In this document: positions 12,701-25,573 of the stretch, piece by piece
Layout: each line of letters begins with the position of its first letter
Position numbering within the stretch: position 1 is the first letter of the stretch
From: Beroe forskalii
Lineage: Eukaryota; Ctenophora; Nuda; Beroida; Beroidae
DNA: 64,000 nt
Assembly: GCA_011033025.1 (NCBI GenBank)
Contig: WFMF01000081.1
Location: forward strand, 248,001-312,000
Direction of reading: 5' to 3'
Notes under the pieces: generated by a model
The model's input: the letters and a program-made list of their open reading frames with translations, nothing else
What the model was told of the DNA's origin: nothing
Database searches by the model: none
Position numbers and translations under genes: made by a program

Positions 12701-15700
12701 GGAACATGGCCAAATGTGACAAGGAGGAAGTGTTTTGGTATCGAAACTTCTGAAAACCTGCTGAAATCTATCAGAGTATCAAACGTTTCCGTTCTATCGC
12801 GAACTAGACCGAGTTTGATTCAATTGGGACCGACTTGGTTAATTTCTATGGATAACTTATGATTTGAGATGGATATCATCCAATCCTTATAAAAAGGATG
12901 CAAATATTACTTCAATTTAAAGCGAAAAACATTGCTGATATTCTGACTTTTAAATAGAAATGGCGGGCAACAAGGTTTGCTTTTTCTACCACTGTGCCAT
13001 CAACCACCCTAATTACTTCATTACTCCTAATTCCATACTTGTTGTATGACAGAATTCCAATTTAGTCATTAGAACGCCACATTTTTTTAGAATTAGGCAT
13101 AGACAATACTGGCCTGAAGGGCTGATTAGAAAACAGGGATTCCTTGGCCTTATAATACTCAAATATTGAGCATTACGCAACCAATACGTATTCCATTGTC
13201 AGTTGAATCCGATCAATAAAGAATACTGCACTCAAGGTCAGTTTTCAGACGACTCACAATATAGAATTTGCTAAAATTTGTAATCTCAAAATCTTGAGGG
13301 TATCAATCAATTGTACATAAGCAAATAATCAATTTTGTCTGTTAAATTTTGGTAAAGCTAAGTCAAAACTTCATGATATTTGCTAAAATTCTTTAAAGGT
13401 TGTTAAACATCAAACTCGCATCTATCTAACTATCTAAGTACTTATGACAAAACTGCATACTGAGAGCTAAAAATAAGTACTAAATGAGGACCTCGAGGCG
13501 TTAAGGCTGCGAATCCTTTTAACATGGGGTAAAATTACAATGGAATGCTCGAACGAATGGCCATGATTTTAACCGTCTGAGCCAAGTGGATTATTAAACC
13601 GATTTAACGAAAATAAAACCAGAATAATGACACAGTTCCAATGACCAACTTATTGTGTTATTAGATTATTTTGGCGCTCCCTGAAACTGCATTACAGTTT
13701 TTTTGGCGATTCCATTTGAATTTACGTCAATTTATTTTGAAATTCAACTGCAGAAATATTTCCTTATTATTCTAGAAAAGTAGAATTAGATGCAAGTCAC
13801 GTTTCAACTAATTCTGTCCAAACTCCGTTTCAAAACAGGATTCAAATCAGGAAACACGATACATGATTTCAAATTAGATTTTCAGACTACAGTAGAAATA
13901 TGCAAAGAATACAAATACCAACGTCAGCAGATGGTGAAATGTTTTTAAATAGGAACATACAACCGAATTAATTAAGGAGATATTGATTAGATTAATAACA
14001 TCATCTTGGTATACTACCAGATAAGAGACAAGAACTTCAGAAGACAGAAGCAGCACTTCTACAGGCTAAAATTTAATCGTACGATCAGATACTAGGACAG
14101 TAGGACTAATAATTGACAAAGTGATATTTCAAGTAGTCGGTAAATTGAGCGATCCGTCTGGGCTAGAAGCGCACCAGTAGTCAATAACTTTAAAAAAACT
14201 TTTTTCTCAAAAAAGTTTCTCTACTCTTGAAATAATACACTCGCTTTGCTCGCTGATTATTTTGAAATAACGCGAGCTTCGCGAGTGTTATAATCTAGAT
14301 AGAGCCCGGGGTGCTTTAAAACTTACGAAGATCACGGCATAATCTTAGTGATAATTGTCTCCTATAATTTGTCATTTCTCTCTAAAATCTTCCATTATCC
14401 CCATTAGCACTCATCTTGACACATAATTCTACTTATCGCTCGGCCCTAAGTCTACCATCTACCACACACTCACACGTCGCACCTGTCAGGTTAGGGCGTA
14501 GACTTATCCATCACATGGCGTGTGCTCAGAAGTAGGCGATTCTATGCCACATTAAATCAACATTGTATTCCATGATAATTCAGTCATTCAAAGCAGCATT
14601 CTATTCGAGTTCGACTTATAAATATACCCAGATCATGACAGTAACTGCAAGTGGCACTATCGGATTTCCAATGTCACACCTCAATGTCACAGACAAGTCG
14701 GCGCACGGATTCGTCATATATAGAATAACACCTATGACATGGTTGATTCATATATTCAATATTGCAAATGGTGGTTATTAGCCACCAGGCGAGTTCACGC
14801 TAAAGGGAGCGACTCCAACTCAATTAACAACATGTACACCCAGAGTTGAATTTGGACTCCAACTCAATTAACAACACGTTGTACAGGAGCGTTGGATTTG
14901 GGAGCACTTTAGGAGGGAGCAATGAAATCATCCTTCATTCCATGTGCCTTGGAACTTGATTACATTAGTACCCATGAGTAGTTAGTGGAGCATAGGTGCA
15001 TCCTGTGTGCACATCATCAAATAATATTTGGATTTGAACCAGGAAAACGCTTGAGCTGTACATTTCGCATCCGCAGGTTGGAAATTAATTTACAACAAAT
15101 GTTCGCAGTTATCAATAATAATAATTATTTTGTACTTGACAAAATAACCCGGGGATTTTGAAAATTTGTTGCCTACGCACATAGTACATACTCATTATGA
15201 AACAATCCATTCAACTTGCACATATCAATTCAAAACAGTATTCAGTACCACTCCAACGATACCATTAAATTAATAACTGCAATTCAGTAATTCTTATAAA
15301 TATTGTATGGAGACAATTTATATATAATACATGTTTCAAAATTCTGAGTTCCATTACAGATCGCCAGCTCTCACGAAGGCTGTAGCAAGTAGCAAATTAC
15401 TGATTTAGGTGCAGCCATCACGTGAAAATCATCCTAATATGTCACTGCATACAACGTTGTCATTGCTGTGGGAATTTCACAGACCGAGTAATGAATAGCA
15501 CTGCGATGTAATGCGGCGTGAAAAGGACGTTTCAACAAAATAATCATACAATCCCGTGCGGAGAGGAAATTCAGTCTGTGAAGTAATAATTATCAGGAGA
15601 TTTTGGTGTAAAGCCAGGTTTTTATCAAGCTTATATCGGAGTCCGAACTTTTATTAAATATATGGATTTTCATTTTCCTGTCACTGTATGGACGAATACA

Positions 15701-17569
15701 GCTGTTTTCATGCTAAATTTGAACCAATGAGAGATTTTTATATAATTTTCTAACCAAAATCCGTGCCAAATTTGGCTTTCCTATGACATACAATAGAATT
15801 TAAACGATAAAAGCAAATATTCGGATGCTATGAGAGTCACAGGACTGTGCTACGAAGATAAAGCAAAAAATCTAATTAAAAACCGTAATGCAATTAGCTA
15901 GCTTCATCAAATTTCAAATTTTAGTACATTCCAATATTCATTTTCTTATATGAATGGAATCATTCAATGAACAAAATCACTATAGTGCACAGCACGCTTC
16001 TATAGGGAAAACGGCTGATTTATTCATGCATTAGTTAAAAATCAATAGCAACCTCCCTACGGTCGGTTACTTTGTAAAATAATTATTGTGCTTTGCAAGC
16101 TCGGAGAACCTATATTACTATGAACAATCCTGTGCAGTGTGCTAGATATGACATTCCATTCGACGTAAACTGACCTTTTGAATCGACCGGCAACAGTAGT
16201 CATCGGCGTGAGGCAGTTGATATTTCGTGGCAAATCCTCATGGTGCAGCTTCTTCTCAACAACCATTTAAACAAACAGTGCTTCAAAGCAGTCAAAGTAT
16301 GTCAGATGTCGATCGATTTATTTAGAAAGCGTGACGGTAACGAGGTATGCAAGGAATTCGTAAAATTCCGGAAGTCGGAAAATTTCAGGCCAAAATTGAA
16401 GTTGAGTACGAAAAGCTAGCTTTAGTTCGTGTTATAACGTTTAGAAGAAGAAGATGCGAGTGTCGTATGCTTGTCCGTTTGAGCGTTTATATTCTATAAC
16501 TAGAGCTGTTATTATAGCTCTGAGCAATATTATGTTCGGTTAGAGATGGCTGTTTTAAAATTCTATATATTATATATGTTCAAGTGACATGTATAAAGTC
16601 AAGAAAGCAATTATTTAAAATACTAAACTCATGATAATATAATAGGTGCGCGCGCGGTTGTTTTAATAAAAGGCAGAAGTAATCCGTATTGAAGTATTGA
16701 TCTAACTTAATTTTAAAATTCATGAAATACAACTTTGATTGACAATGATTGCGGTGAACGTTCGAGAAAGTTACAGTTCAGATGAAGTGGAAATATCGCG
16801 TGTCGTGAGTAGCTTCGTTGTAAGCATCAAAACCGAGCTTCCCACGAAAGTCCCATAAAAACGATTGCAAAAATTCGGTAAAGTTTATGACAACCATTCT
16901 AAAATACCTATTCATACATTACGGTAAGGTACTGTGATCCCTCGGCCATCTATAGGGAGTCTTTTATATGATAGTTTTTGAGCGACTTGTCGTATGTATG
17001 GAGTTTTCGTGCATTTTTTTCATTATTAGTTTATTGGCAGTTATTCTCAACAAAAAGCAAAAACATAATATGTTTAACAGTTTAAAACTTCCCAGATTCT
17101 TAATAAACGTGCACTTCATCTAACCAATCTATATACGAGTCAGAGCATGCAACTGCCACCATAAAACTAAACGATTAACATAGAAAATAGCAAAATATAG
17201 ATTATTAAGGAAGCGTGTGTGCCCCGGAACACAAAGACTTGGCACAACTATCATAATAAAATTATTGACTGATTATGTACGTAATGCAACCTCCGTCTCG
17301 TGAAAATAATAATAATAATAACAGTTAGTCAAAAATGATAATATTTACGATTGCGGTTATGGATTAGTTCATAGCGGAGAATTTTCTTGAGTGATTCAGG
17401 GCACTATATTGTGATTCGAATTCAAATTTCTCACGCACTTCGAGCTGGCAGTCTCGCGCACTCTGCACAATCTGTCCAAATCTGTAAACCAACGTTTCAA
17501 GGTTTTAAGGCAGCTTAAAAGATTTCACACCGTATCTCATCAACTCATGCCATGTTACACAAACTTCTT
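9738..17569. other. No recognised gene
   Basis: A long AT-rich interval. The only structures I note are a run of short AGTCGCCAAAA-like motifs near 10270..10370, near-palindromic DNA near 14190..14290, and a duplicated GACTCCAACTCAATTAACAA pair at about 14811 and 14852. Open frames here look like chance. Confidence 0.5.
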
Positions 17570-17656
17570 CACGCCTCAGTGCCTCACGGTTTACACCTCA
17601 CGCCTCAGTGCCTCACGGTTTACATCTCACGCCTCAGTGCCTCACGGTTGACACGT
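17570..17656. repeat. 29-bp tandem repeat, three copies
   Basis: Three consecutive copies of a 29-bp unit starting CACGCCTCAGTGCCTCACGG. The first two differ at a single base; the third diverges at its last bases. Confidence 0.8.
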
Positions 17657-17696
17657 CGCAACTTACACGCCAAACCGTCACATCGCACGCCAAACT

Positions 17697-17870
17697 TTCT
17701 AATACCCGGTCCCCGGATAATACCCGCCATTTTCCCACCCCTAATACCCACCTCTCTCCCACTCACCCCTAATACTCTAATACCCCCATTCTCGCACCCC
17801 TAATACCCACTAACCCCTAATACACGCCAATCTCCCACCCTTGTAACCCACTTCTCTCCCACCCACCCAC
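17697..17870. repeat. C-rich degenerate repeat
   Basis: An irregular array of CCCCTAATACCCAC / CTCTCCCACC motifs with strong strand asymmetry (C-rich on +, G-rich on -). It overlaps an 83-codon open frame whose Pro/Thr/Leu-rich translation merely reflects the repeat. Confidence 0.6.
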
Positions 17871-20800
17871 GCACACTCATATGTCTGCTGTAAGTTACAC
17901 TGGCTGCTCAAGACACACACATTGGAGGTGTCTAATTAATCACGGCCCAGGGGGAGTGAGGCGGTGACCGTTGGGGAACTGCCACGATTCCTGACGCAGC
18001 GCGTCACGCCTAGCAATAATTAATTTATCTACCCGTTTTAAACATTTACAGGAGTTACAGGAGAGCATGTTTAGTCGGGGAGACATGAAGCGAAGTTGAA
18101 GCTACCTGGCGCAATCGGTGAGAAAGTCATGCTAAGTGAGATTTCCTAGAGAGCGAGATAGAGTTTCGTTCCCTCTGATACTTTGATAGCATGGGAATAA
18201 CTTAAAAATGAGATTTCGAGAGATTCCACAATTCCAGCTATCAGTCATATAAGGGGTTTATACTTTTATAAGAGTGAAGTGGAAGCATTTTCACAGATTG
18301 AGTTAGTGATCATACGATAGTACGATACGACAGATCAAAGAATCGAAGTGAACTATACCAATGATACTGCTAGACACTTAGACAGTTACCAAAGCTTCAC
18401 AGCGGTAAGAATTTCTGAGTCGATCTCTTGAGACACGCCTTTTCCATGAGCAACAACATCTTTTGATAGCTTTCCGGGTTTTCTTGGATAACATTTCACT
18501 CCACGACATATCAAGCTAAATGTTATATTTCCACAGTTGACGCAATCGTTTGCATGCGTCAATGATCACGTGACGTGCGATTGCAGTGAAAAGAAAAGTG
18601 TGGAAACAGTAGGATGCAACATGTTGCAGCTGAGGAAACAACATCCGTGATGTAAATACAAAGTGACGATAGTACGGCAGTGGTGAGTAGTACGACACCA
18701 CAACACGAGGAGAAAGATAATGTTTGGGTGTTTCCGGGTTAGCGCGAGCAAGTAATTCCTTCTAACGACCATCTAATGTATGATGTGTATAGTGTATACA
18801 TGATGGAATCTATACAAAGTGTGTATAATGTATACAGGGTGTGTACCCGTCTTTCTGTGCTCTCCCGCATGTGTAAACTGCTGCACTGCTCACGTTGGTA
18901 GAGGTATATCAAGCTATAATATTAATATTAATCTACTCAGCGTAAGGTCTTCGCTGGGCGACCACACCCAGACCAGATATCATATAGGATCAGTCAGCTG
19001 TGTGCGTACAGCAATGCTTTCTCTGAGCAGTGTGGGCTTTATAACCAATATAATGCACATATTTTACAGCTCGACAATATATGAGATTGTACCACCTGGG
19101 CATTATGTGTATTTAGTTCCGGGCAATTAGAAGTCGGGTACAACAGGTCGTGGTACAATGTGCTAATATTACGCCACAAAAGTGGTTTTCTCGCGTACTA
19201 ATATCTACTCGGCCTCGGGCCTCGGCTGTCTCTGCGTGTCAATTGGTGTACTAATCAACACTCGGCTTCTCCTCGTGCAATAAGGTCAACAGTGCCACTA
19301 TTATACATCGTTATTATATTAGCATAATAGCATACATCGTTATGTATTATTCCTAGATAATAAATCATAATTATATATTCATTATGTCTCGAGCTCTGGC
19401 TATGAAAGCTTTTAAGAAATGTAAGTTGATTCCTGGCATCAAGAGGAAGTGGCATCTAAGGAAGTGGTGTTTAAGTTAAATCATCAAAGTTTTGACTTTA
19501 TGAGAGTGTCGTTTAGCAGCCTCTCTTTGCAAGCCTCGAGTGTGTGTGTGTGTAAGTGTGTAGGCAGTAGGTCGCGAGGAATCTTCTCATGATGAAATGG
19601 AGGAATGGTCAAATGAGATAGGATCCCTTCTCTGAGGACTTCAACCAGACAAATGACAATTTAGGATATTATAATGATCAAATTATATCGTAGAAAAGCA
19701 CAGTAGCCTACTGTATTTTTGGCATGATAATTAAGGATAATTAGTGGTCGTAAAATTCAATAAAATGTGCGAGTATTTTGCGGCAATATCCTATCTCGAA
19801 GGACTTCTAAATATAGCTCACAGTACAGTGTATAACAATTAAATGCGGAATGCTCATTAAAAGGAAATGTTTGTACTGGCCGTTGTTGTAGAGAAAAGAA
19901 ACAGAAACTGTAACAGAAACAGAAACCGGAGGTCTTACGTAAAGTTTATATCTTTTCCATTTTTTCCATTTATTTCCGGACCAGAAAATCTGATTGTCCA
20001 CTGCCGCTACTGATTAAATATGACTCAGATATCTGGAAAAACCAAGTTCAAAAAACTTGATACAATACTCAGAAAACTAAAATTCAGAGGTTCCAGGTAA
20101 AGGCTCTTAGATCATCTCTCAAACAGCTGAGTACTAATAGAAGTATACCTTTGGGGTTCATAAGACAGAGACGGTCCATGCCTTGGTACGTATCAGAGTG
20201 ACAATCTGGTACACCTATGTTTAGAGTTGAGATTACAACACTGTGGCGTCACTATGAGTTTACACTCCGTGTTAACAGCGCTGTTTTTGCTGGAGCCAGA
20301 TTGTCTGCTGTGCCACTACAAGCACTCCACTTCATCAGGAGCTAACCAACCCCTGCTAACTACGTATAACAAGTGTTGGAGAGAGCTTGCTGTAGTTGTA
20401 GTAGTACTAGGTTTGGTGTACAGTATTTAACTAAGTTTCAACAGGAATTTTAGGGAAGCCTGTTTAAAAAGCCGCTAATGACGTCAAATTCCTAGACTAT
20501 TACACAATACTTGTGGCTTCCAGCAACTCAAGCTGCGTTTTACTGGACTTCACCAGATTAACGGAACTATTTAAATTGCTGATGTTGATGTTTTGTGTGG
20601 GAAGACTCGGGATGTTGAAGGGAAAACAAAGCAGCCGTTAGGAAATTTGAGGAATAAACCCACTCCAATTTCATCAAAGATCCATCCCGAGACGTTATCA
20701 TTGGATGTTCAATCAAAAGCATTTTATATTCAGGAAATAATTACCAAGCTCTTATATACAATGCACTCGGAGAAAACTTGAAGCAAGAAACCTGCTAAGT

Positions 20801-22588
20801 TGCCTAAAGGAAGGGTGTGCACTGCCACAGCAGGGCTTTACTCGCTGCATATTTTATAATGTGGAGTAGTTGTAAGACAATGTAGCTCTGAAAGGCAGGA
20901 GGCTATGAATTGCATTTGTTTCCTAGGTCGTGGCTCAGCCATCAGGGGTCCAAGGTAATGATTGGTAGCACCCAATGAAAAGAACTCGATATGTTGCGAA
21001 ATATCGTGACGTGAAACACGACGTAGGTTTGTATGTTTCCTGTAAAAGGGGCTGGGTTGGTTTAGAAAACACCGGATAAGCCTGTCAATCCACCTTATTA
21101 GTTCAGTAAACATGTGACACTTGTGAAATATGACAAGTTATTGTTACCCGGATTGCACAAAACAATTAGCAAGGGAGGAACAGAGAGAAAAAGGTTAATG
21201 ACAGAACCTTTGAGGAGTAAGACGATCATTACTTATCGGAAGATTTTACTCTTCATTGAATGAAGGTACCGGAAAGTAGATAACACAATTTAAGTAAAAC
21301 CCCTAGAAGTGCAAATTATTTCAAATTAATTGATCATGATTGATCATCCTCAAACAAAGTTGCTACAAAATCTGGAGTAGGTACCCTCTCAATCAACAAT
21401 CAATGTCCTGGGGCAGTAGGGCACACTCCTACATGACTGGTTGATCCACTCGAACCATGGATCAAGTTACAGGAACTGGCTCCGCAAGTCCTAGGGCCAT
21501 GTGTTGAGACCCCTTATCTTTTCTCTCGTCCCTGAGGGCCGGAGTAGACGTGACAATTTGCATAATTCAAACATGGAAAATAGGCGGTTTAGAATGATGT
21601 CATTATGATGGATTAGAATCGGGAGCTTTTGAAGCCAAACCCGTCCAAACCGCACATAGCCCATAATTTACACGGCCACTGTTCCCTGGAACTCGTAGAT
21701 GGAGGTTTACAGAATAAAACAGGGTACACAGATCGTGGTCTAATTAATCAGAGGAAACAAGGTGCACCGCATATAGGATCTATCTGTCTGTGTTACTGGG
21801 ACTGTGATAAAACTATTGTTTTAGACGAAGCCAAGTGTTGATGTTGTACCCATGTTTGATGTTGGGGACTTTGGTGAGTGACGTTATGTTTACAACTTTA
21901 GTTCAAGGGACAATATAATATTGACTATTAGTAGAATGGGTGATATATTCAGTAGTGATGAAAGAGTAGTGATCATTTGCTTTGTATAAAATCATAATAT
22001 TATGAGCCCAAAATCGACTAATTTACTACATAAGTTACTGCTAATGATAGCTACTGAACACAAAAAAAGCAAAAACAAAAGAAAACGACGGTGTGCACAA
22101 GTAAATCTAAAAATCTGTAATTTTTCTATGAATAAATTCACAAAGCACAGAGCTACGCCAACCCATAAATATTATTCCACGGGACGATCACCTCGAATGG
22201 AATTCTGATTACAGAAAGAAGTGATCTCATACCAACTCGATAATTTCGCCAGGAATGCAATAAATGTAATTCGAATGAGGCCAATGTGTGGGAACTTAAA
22301 TTTTGGTCACACAGCTACTGCTAGCCTCTCTGATTTGCTCCTTACTGGGACATGATAATTCAAACGAACATGCCTCGTATCCGTGAGATTTGACACATTT
22401 AAATACAATATCGTAGCGTCAACTTCTGGTAATGTGATTGAAGTTGCAGTAGAGATACGAGTACAATCGATGTCATAGAACGTATTACTTTTCCCATTCT
22501 CACTTTCCCATAGCTATCAACCTTTGAAAATTCGGTCGGAAATCAGAGGTCAGGAGGTTTTGACCTCGAAATGGATGGCAAATCTCAC
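17871..22588. other. No recognised gene
   Basis: AT-rich interval. A CACGTG sits at 18567..18572, and GTGTATAC-type short inverted motifs cluster at 18783..18845. No open frame here has a recognisable domain. Confidence 0.5.
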
Positions 22589-22742
22589 CAAAAGAATGGC
22601 ATTTTCAGTTAAAACCTCACTGTTGGCAGAAAATCTAGTCGACTTTAGCCCTATAATCAGATATGGACGGTATTGTTCTAAACTTGCAATTGTTCTCCTG
22701 CGTGCTCGTTCTACCAGTTCAGCTATATCTTCTTGCACGCTC
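22589..22742 (-). CDS. Candidate internal exon, unidentified gene
   Basis: On the minus strand, an acceptor (GCTGCAATCTTGCAG) and a donor (GTGAGATTT) frame one base plus 51 open codons. The peptide is charged and looks helical (VQEDIAELVERARRRTIASL), followed by EQYRPYLIIGLKSTRF. That is more protein-like than the hydrophobic chance ORFs around it. Against it, the plus strand is also open over the same DNA (95 codons from 22524), open stretches of this length are common by chance, and I recognise neither the family nor neighbouring exons. It could belong to the same minus-strand gene as the exon at 626..819, but nothing shows this directly. Confidence 0.3.
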
Positions 22743-23129
22743 CTGCAAGATTGCAGCTACAATGATAACAATATGCCTGCAGTGGGGCTGGTACATTTCG
22801 CAATACGATAATTACAAGTTACAACCACAGTGAGGGCACTAATCACTCCTTGCAGGGAGGAAGAGAGAGGGGTGTAAATAACTTTGCGGAGTTAATAGCA
22901 GTCTACTAGTGGTATTATATGTAGTGGTAGCAGGTGAGGTTAATATCTTATTTGATGGTTATATAAACCACTTTACAAATGGCAGGTGTAAAGGTGTACT
23001 GCACAAAAAACTACCCTCAGCAAAGCACATACGGGTCGCTATATATAAAGGGTAGTATAAAACAGGCAAATAAATTGCTGTTGTAGCAAGAAGTCGCCAA
23101 AGTCACACATTTGATGAAAGAACACATCA

Positions 23130-23137
23130 GTGAAGAC
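23130..23137. repeat. Target-site duplication of the MULE, left
   Basis: GTGAAGAC directly abuts the left terminal inverted repeat. The same 8 bases abut the right end at 24202..24209. Confidence 0.6.
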
Positions 23138-23292
23138 GGGTATAGGACACTACGGCACAGGACTCTAGGGCACTGGACTACTGGACTCTACGGCACAGGT
23201 CACTACGGCACAGGACTCGTGGGCACACTTTTCAGTTTTGGGGGGACGCTGCGGCACACTTTGGTTTTAGGGTGGACTCTGCGGCACATACA
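23138..23292. repeat. Left terminal inverted repeat of the MULE
   Basis: Matches the reverse complement of about 24055..24201 over nearly its full length. It carries a local extra copy of the CACTACGGCACAGG segment that the right arm lacks. Confidence 0.8.
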
Positions 23293-23340
23293 ATTTAAGT
23301 ACCACTTGTTAAGAAATGAATATCTCTTATTAAACACGAC

Positions 23341-23740
23341 TTAGTCGTGAACCTGAACCTCATTACCCAATGATAAGCAGATCAAATAGGCCAGCCGGAA
23401 GACCACCATGATGGTTTCAGGAGCGAAGTATCTCAGGGCACCCAGGGCTTGGAAGCACTCCGTGTAGGTTGAAGTATCCTTGTGGGTGAGGACAATGTAG
23501 ACACAAGGGAGACCAGAAAGCACCGTTGGGGTTCGGGATTTCAACATGTGTTTTCAGGACTTGGAAGAAGAGTTGAGGACAGAGTCAAAGGTTCCGTCAA
23601 TGTACCAGGTCAAGCTCTCCTCCGGGATGTCAAGCCTACTGTTGGTAGCCAGGATGATGATCCGCTTCTTCTCGTCGTTGTTGTCGAATTTCAGCATCAG
23701 GTCACCAGCAAGGGAAGTACATTCATCATTACTTGACTTC
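23341..23740 (-). pseudogene. MULE transposase fragment, frameshifted
   Basis: The minus strand reads a broken transposase core in two pieces. The upstream piece (about 23560..23735) contains KRIIILATNSRLDIPEES then LTWYIDGTFDSV; the DGTF motif carries the first catalytic Asp of MULE-type (FLYWCH-associated) transposases. A stop and frame change follow near 23550. The downstream piece (23341..23547) continues with VLSGLPCVYIVLTHKDTSTY and TECFQALGAL, matching the family pattern of a (P/Y)-x-V-x-x-L-x-x-(N/H)-K-x-x-x-x-Y-x-x-x-(F/L) segment after the first Asp. The expected FxQLYTIHG stretch between them is missing and later catalytic residues are absent. This is a non-functional relic. The codons are richer in G+C than the flanks. 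Confidence 0.7.
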
Positions 23741-24054
23741 TATCTTGACTTCTTCGTTGTTGAACATTGATAGGATCCTACAGAGAGGCATCTCTCATAC
23801 AATCTGGTTGTTTCGTCAGATGCCGAGTTCATGTGCAATCAAGTCATAATGTTCTTCTCATGCTCTCATGGGAACGGAAGTCCGATGAGTCCCGGAAGGT
23901 TAATGAGGTCACAAGCAGTATCTACCGTGTTCCTTATCTCTAATCCTAATAAGGTCAGCTAACAAGCAGTATCTACCGTATGTTCCTGATCTCCGATGAG
24001 GGGTATCTGTGTTTGAGGACAAATGTCCCCTACTCCATTACCCTAAATGCAACC

Positions 24055-24201
24055 GTGCCGCAGAGTGTGCCGCAGAGTCCACTCAAAAACAAAGTGTGCC
24101 GCAGCGTCCCCCAAAACTGAAAAGTGTGCCCACGAGTCCTGTGCCGTGGTCCCAGCCAGGGTCCAGTGCCCTAGAGTCCTGTGCCGTAGTGTCCGAACCC
24201 C
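24055..24201. repeat. Right terminal inverted repeat of the MULE
   Basis: Inverted partner of 23138..23292, ending GTAGTGTCCGAACCCC. It is followed at once by the GTGAAGAC duplication. Confidence 0.8.
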
Positions 24202-24209
24202 GTGAAGAC

Positions 24210-25507
24210 CGATCCTCTTTTCAAAGTTTACTATATGGGGCCCATTTCATGCCTGAACTTGAGGTTTCATAGGGTTCATACCATGCTCAAGTTGTGTTCA
24301 ATGTTCATGTTCTAAGCGTATATTATGTACCTGATATATAAACATCACAATCTCAAGACATTATTAATAGATCTCGATAACAAGTAGAGCTATTCATGTT
24401 TGTGTATCTCCCGGATATCATCATATGATCTGCTATGGGAGTGGTATGATAAACATGATTGGTATCGAGCATAGATCACGAACACAGCTTATCATTGGAC
24501 TACAACCAAGACTGCTGGAAGGTTTGATCTCTAGACTGTTACATGCACTCTAAACTTAACAAAGGGCCACTGTGAGGAATGATTAATGGACAATCTATCT
24601 GACTAGTAATAGTACGAACTTATTGTTAGACTGCCTTAAATGTGATCACAATCACTGAGTCTGAGTTGTAGACTTTCATGTAGTGCACAATTGGCATAAT
24701 AATGTAAACCTTGACTTTCCTGAATACCTACTTAAGCATAGAAGGCTATGTAAGTATGTAGATTGTAGAGTACTTGTATGTAAAAGCCAGGCAGGAATTA
24801 TCAGAAGGTCTCTAATTCGATGTCATCATTTGACCATGTTATGCCTTGACAGTGATGTCACAATCCACCGACCATTATCTGAACACGACCTCGCAAAATA
24901 AGTAGGGTCTAAGGCACCGACACTACAGGCTTACAGCTGAGAGATCAAAGAGGCCTAATGAGAACTTCTTTGAACTCAGACTTGATGACAGCGGTTTTGA
25001 TCAACTGCAAAAAGTTGATAAATTAATGGTAATTGGTAATGCCTTGCCAATTGCCATACATTCTATCGAATAAAACACCTTCTTGAAGGTACCTACTGGA
25101 GAGAAGTTCATCACTATTTAACCCGAAAGAGCTTACATTTCTATATACCTATTCAAATAAATCAAAGAAATCTGGGAAATTAGATGATAAAATAATTTCG
25201 GAACAGCAGATAGCATGTTTCAAATCACATGGAAACAAGACATTTTGACGTTACATCGATTATATAATTACAGCCAATTATACCTATTTTAACGATACAA
25301 ATTGATATGAAATAAGATGCAAAATATTATTCCATTGTTATCCATCTCATTATGATAGCTTCAGCAAACTTACAAAACACTCATTATATTTCAACAAATC
25401 AACATACATCTTATGTAAATGCTTTTTTGTTGATTCTAAGAATTTGGAGACATGAACTGGTCGACCACGTATTATGCAGCATTCTGCACTGTGGTCTACA
25501 GGTAAAA

Positions 25508-25509
<2 letters not shown>
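24210..25509. other. No recognised gene
   Basis: AT-rich sequence with only short open frames. No domain, splice pattern or repeat could be supported. Confidence 0.5.

Positions 25510-25571
<62 letters not shown>
25510..25571. repeat. (AC)n microsatellite, about 31 units
   Basis: An uninterrupted AC dinucleotide tract. Overlapping open frames coding Thr-His or Cys-Val repeats are artefacts of it. Confidence 0.97.

Positions 25572-25573
<2 letters not shown>

Larger units (their letters stand above)
23138..24201 (-). mobile_element. Decayed Mutator-like (MULE) DNA transposon
   Basis: Two long inverted repeats bound this ~1.06-kb segment: 23138..23292 and about 24055..24201. Both carry GGACACTACGGCACAGGACT, GTGGGCACACTTTTCAG, GGGGACGCTGCGGCACACTT and GGACTCTGCGGCACA blocks in the same order, with small indels. 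The termini begin GGG...GGACAC, and an 8-bp GTGAAGAC duplication flanks the element. Long TIRs and 8-11 bp duplications are typical of the Mutator superfamily. The interior carries a transposase remnant (23341..23740), which fits that assignment. The element is too short to be autonomous, so it is an internally deleted copy. Confidence 0.8.
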
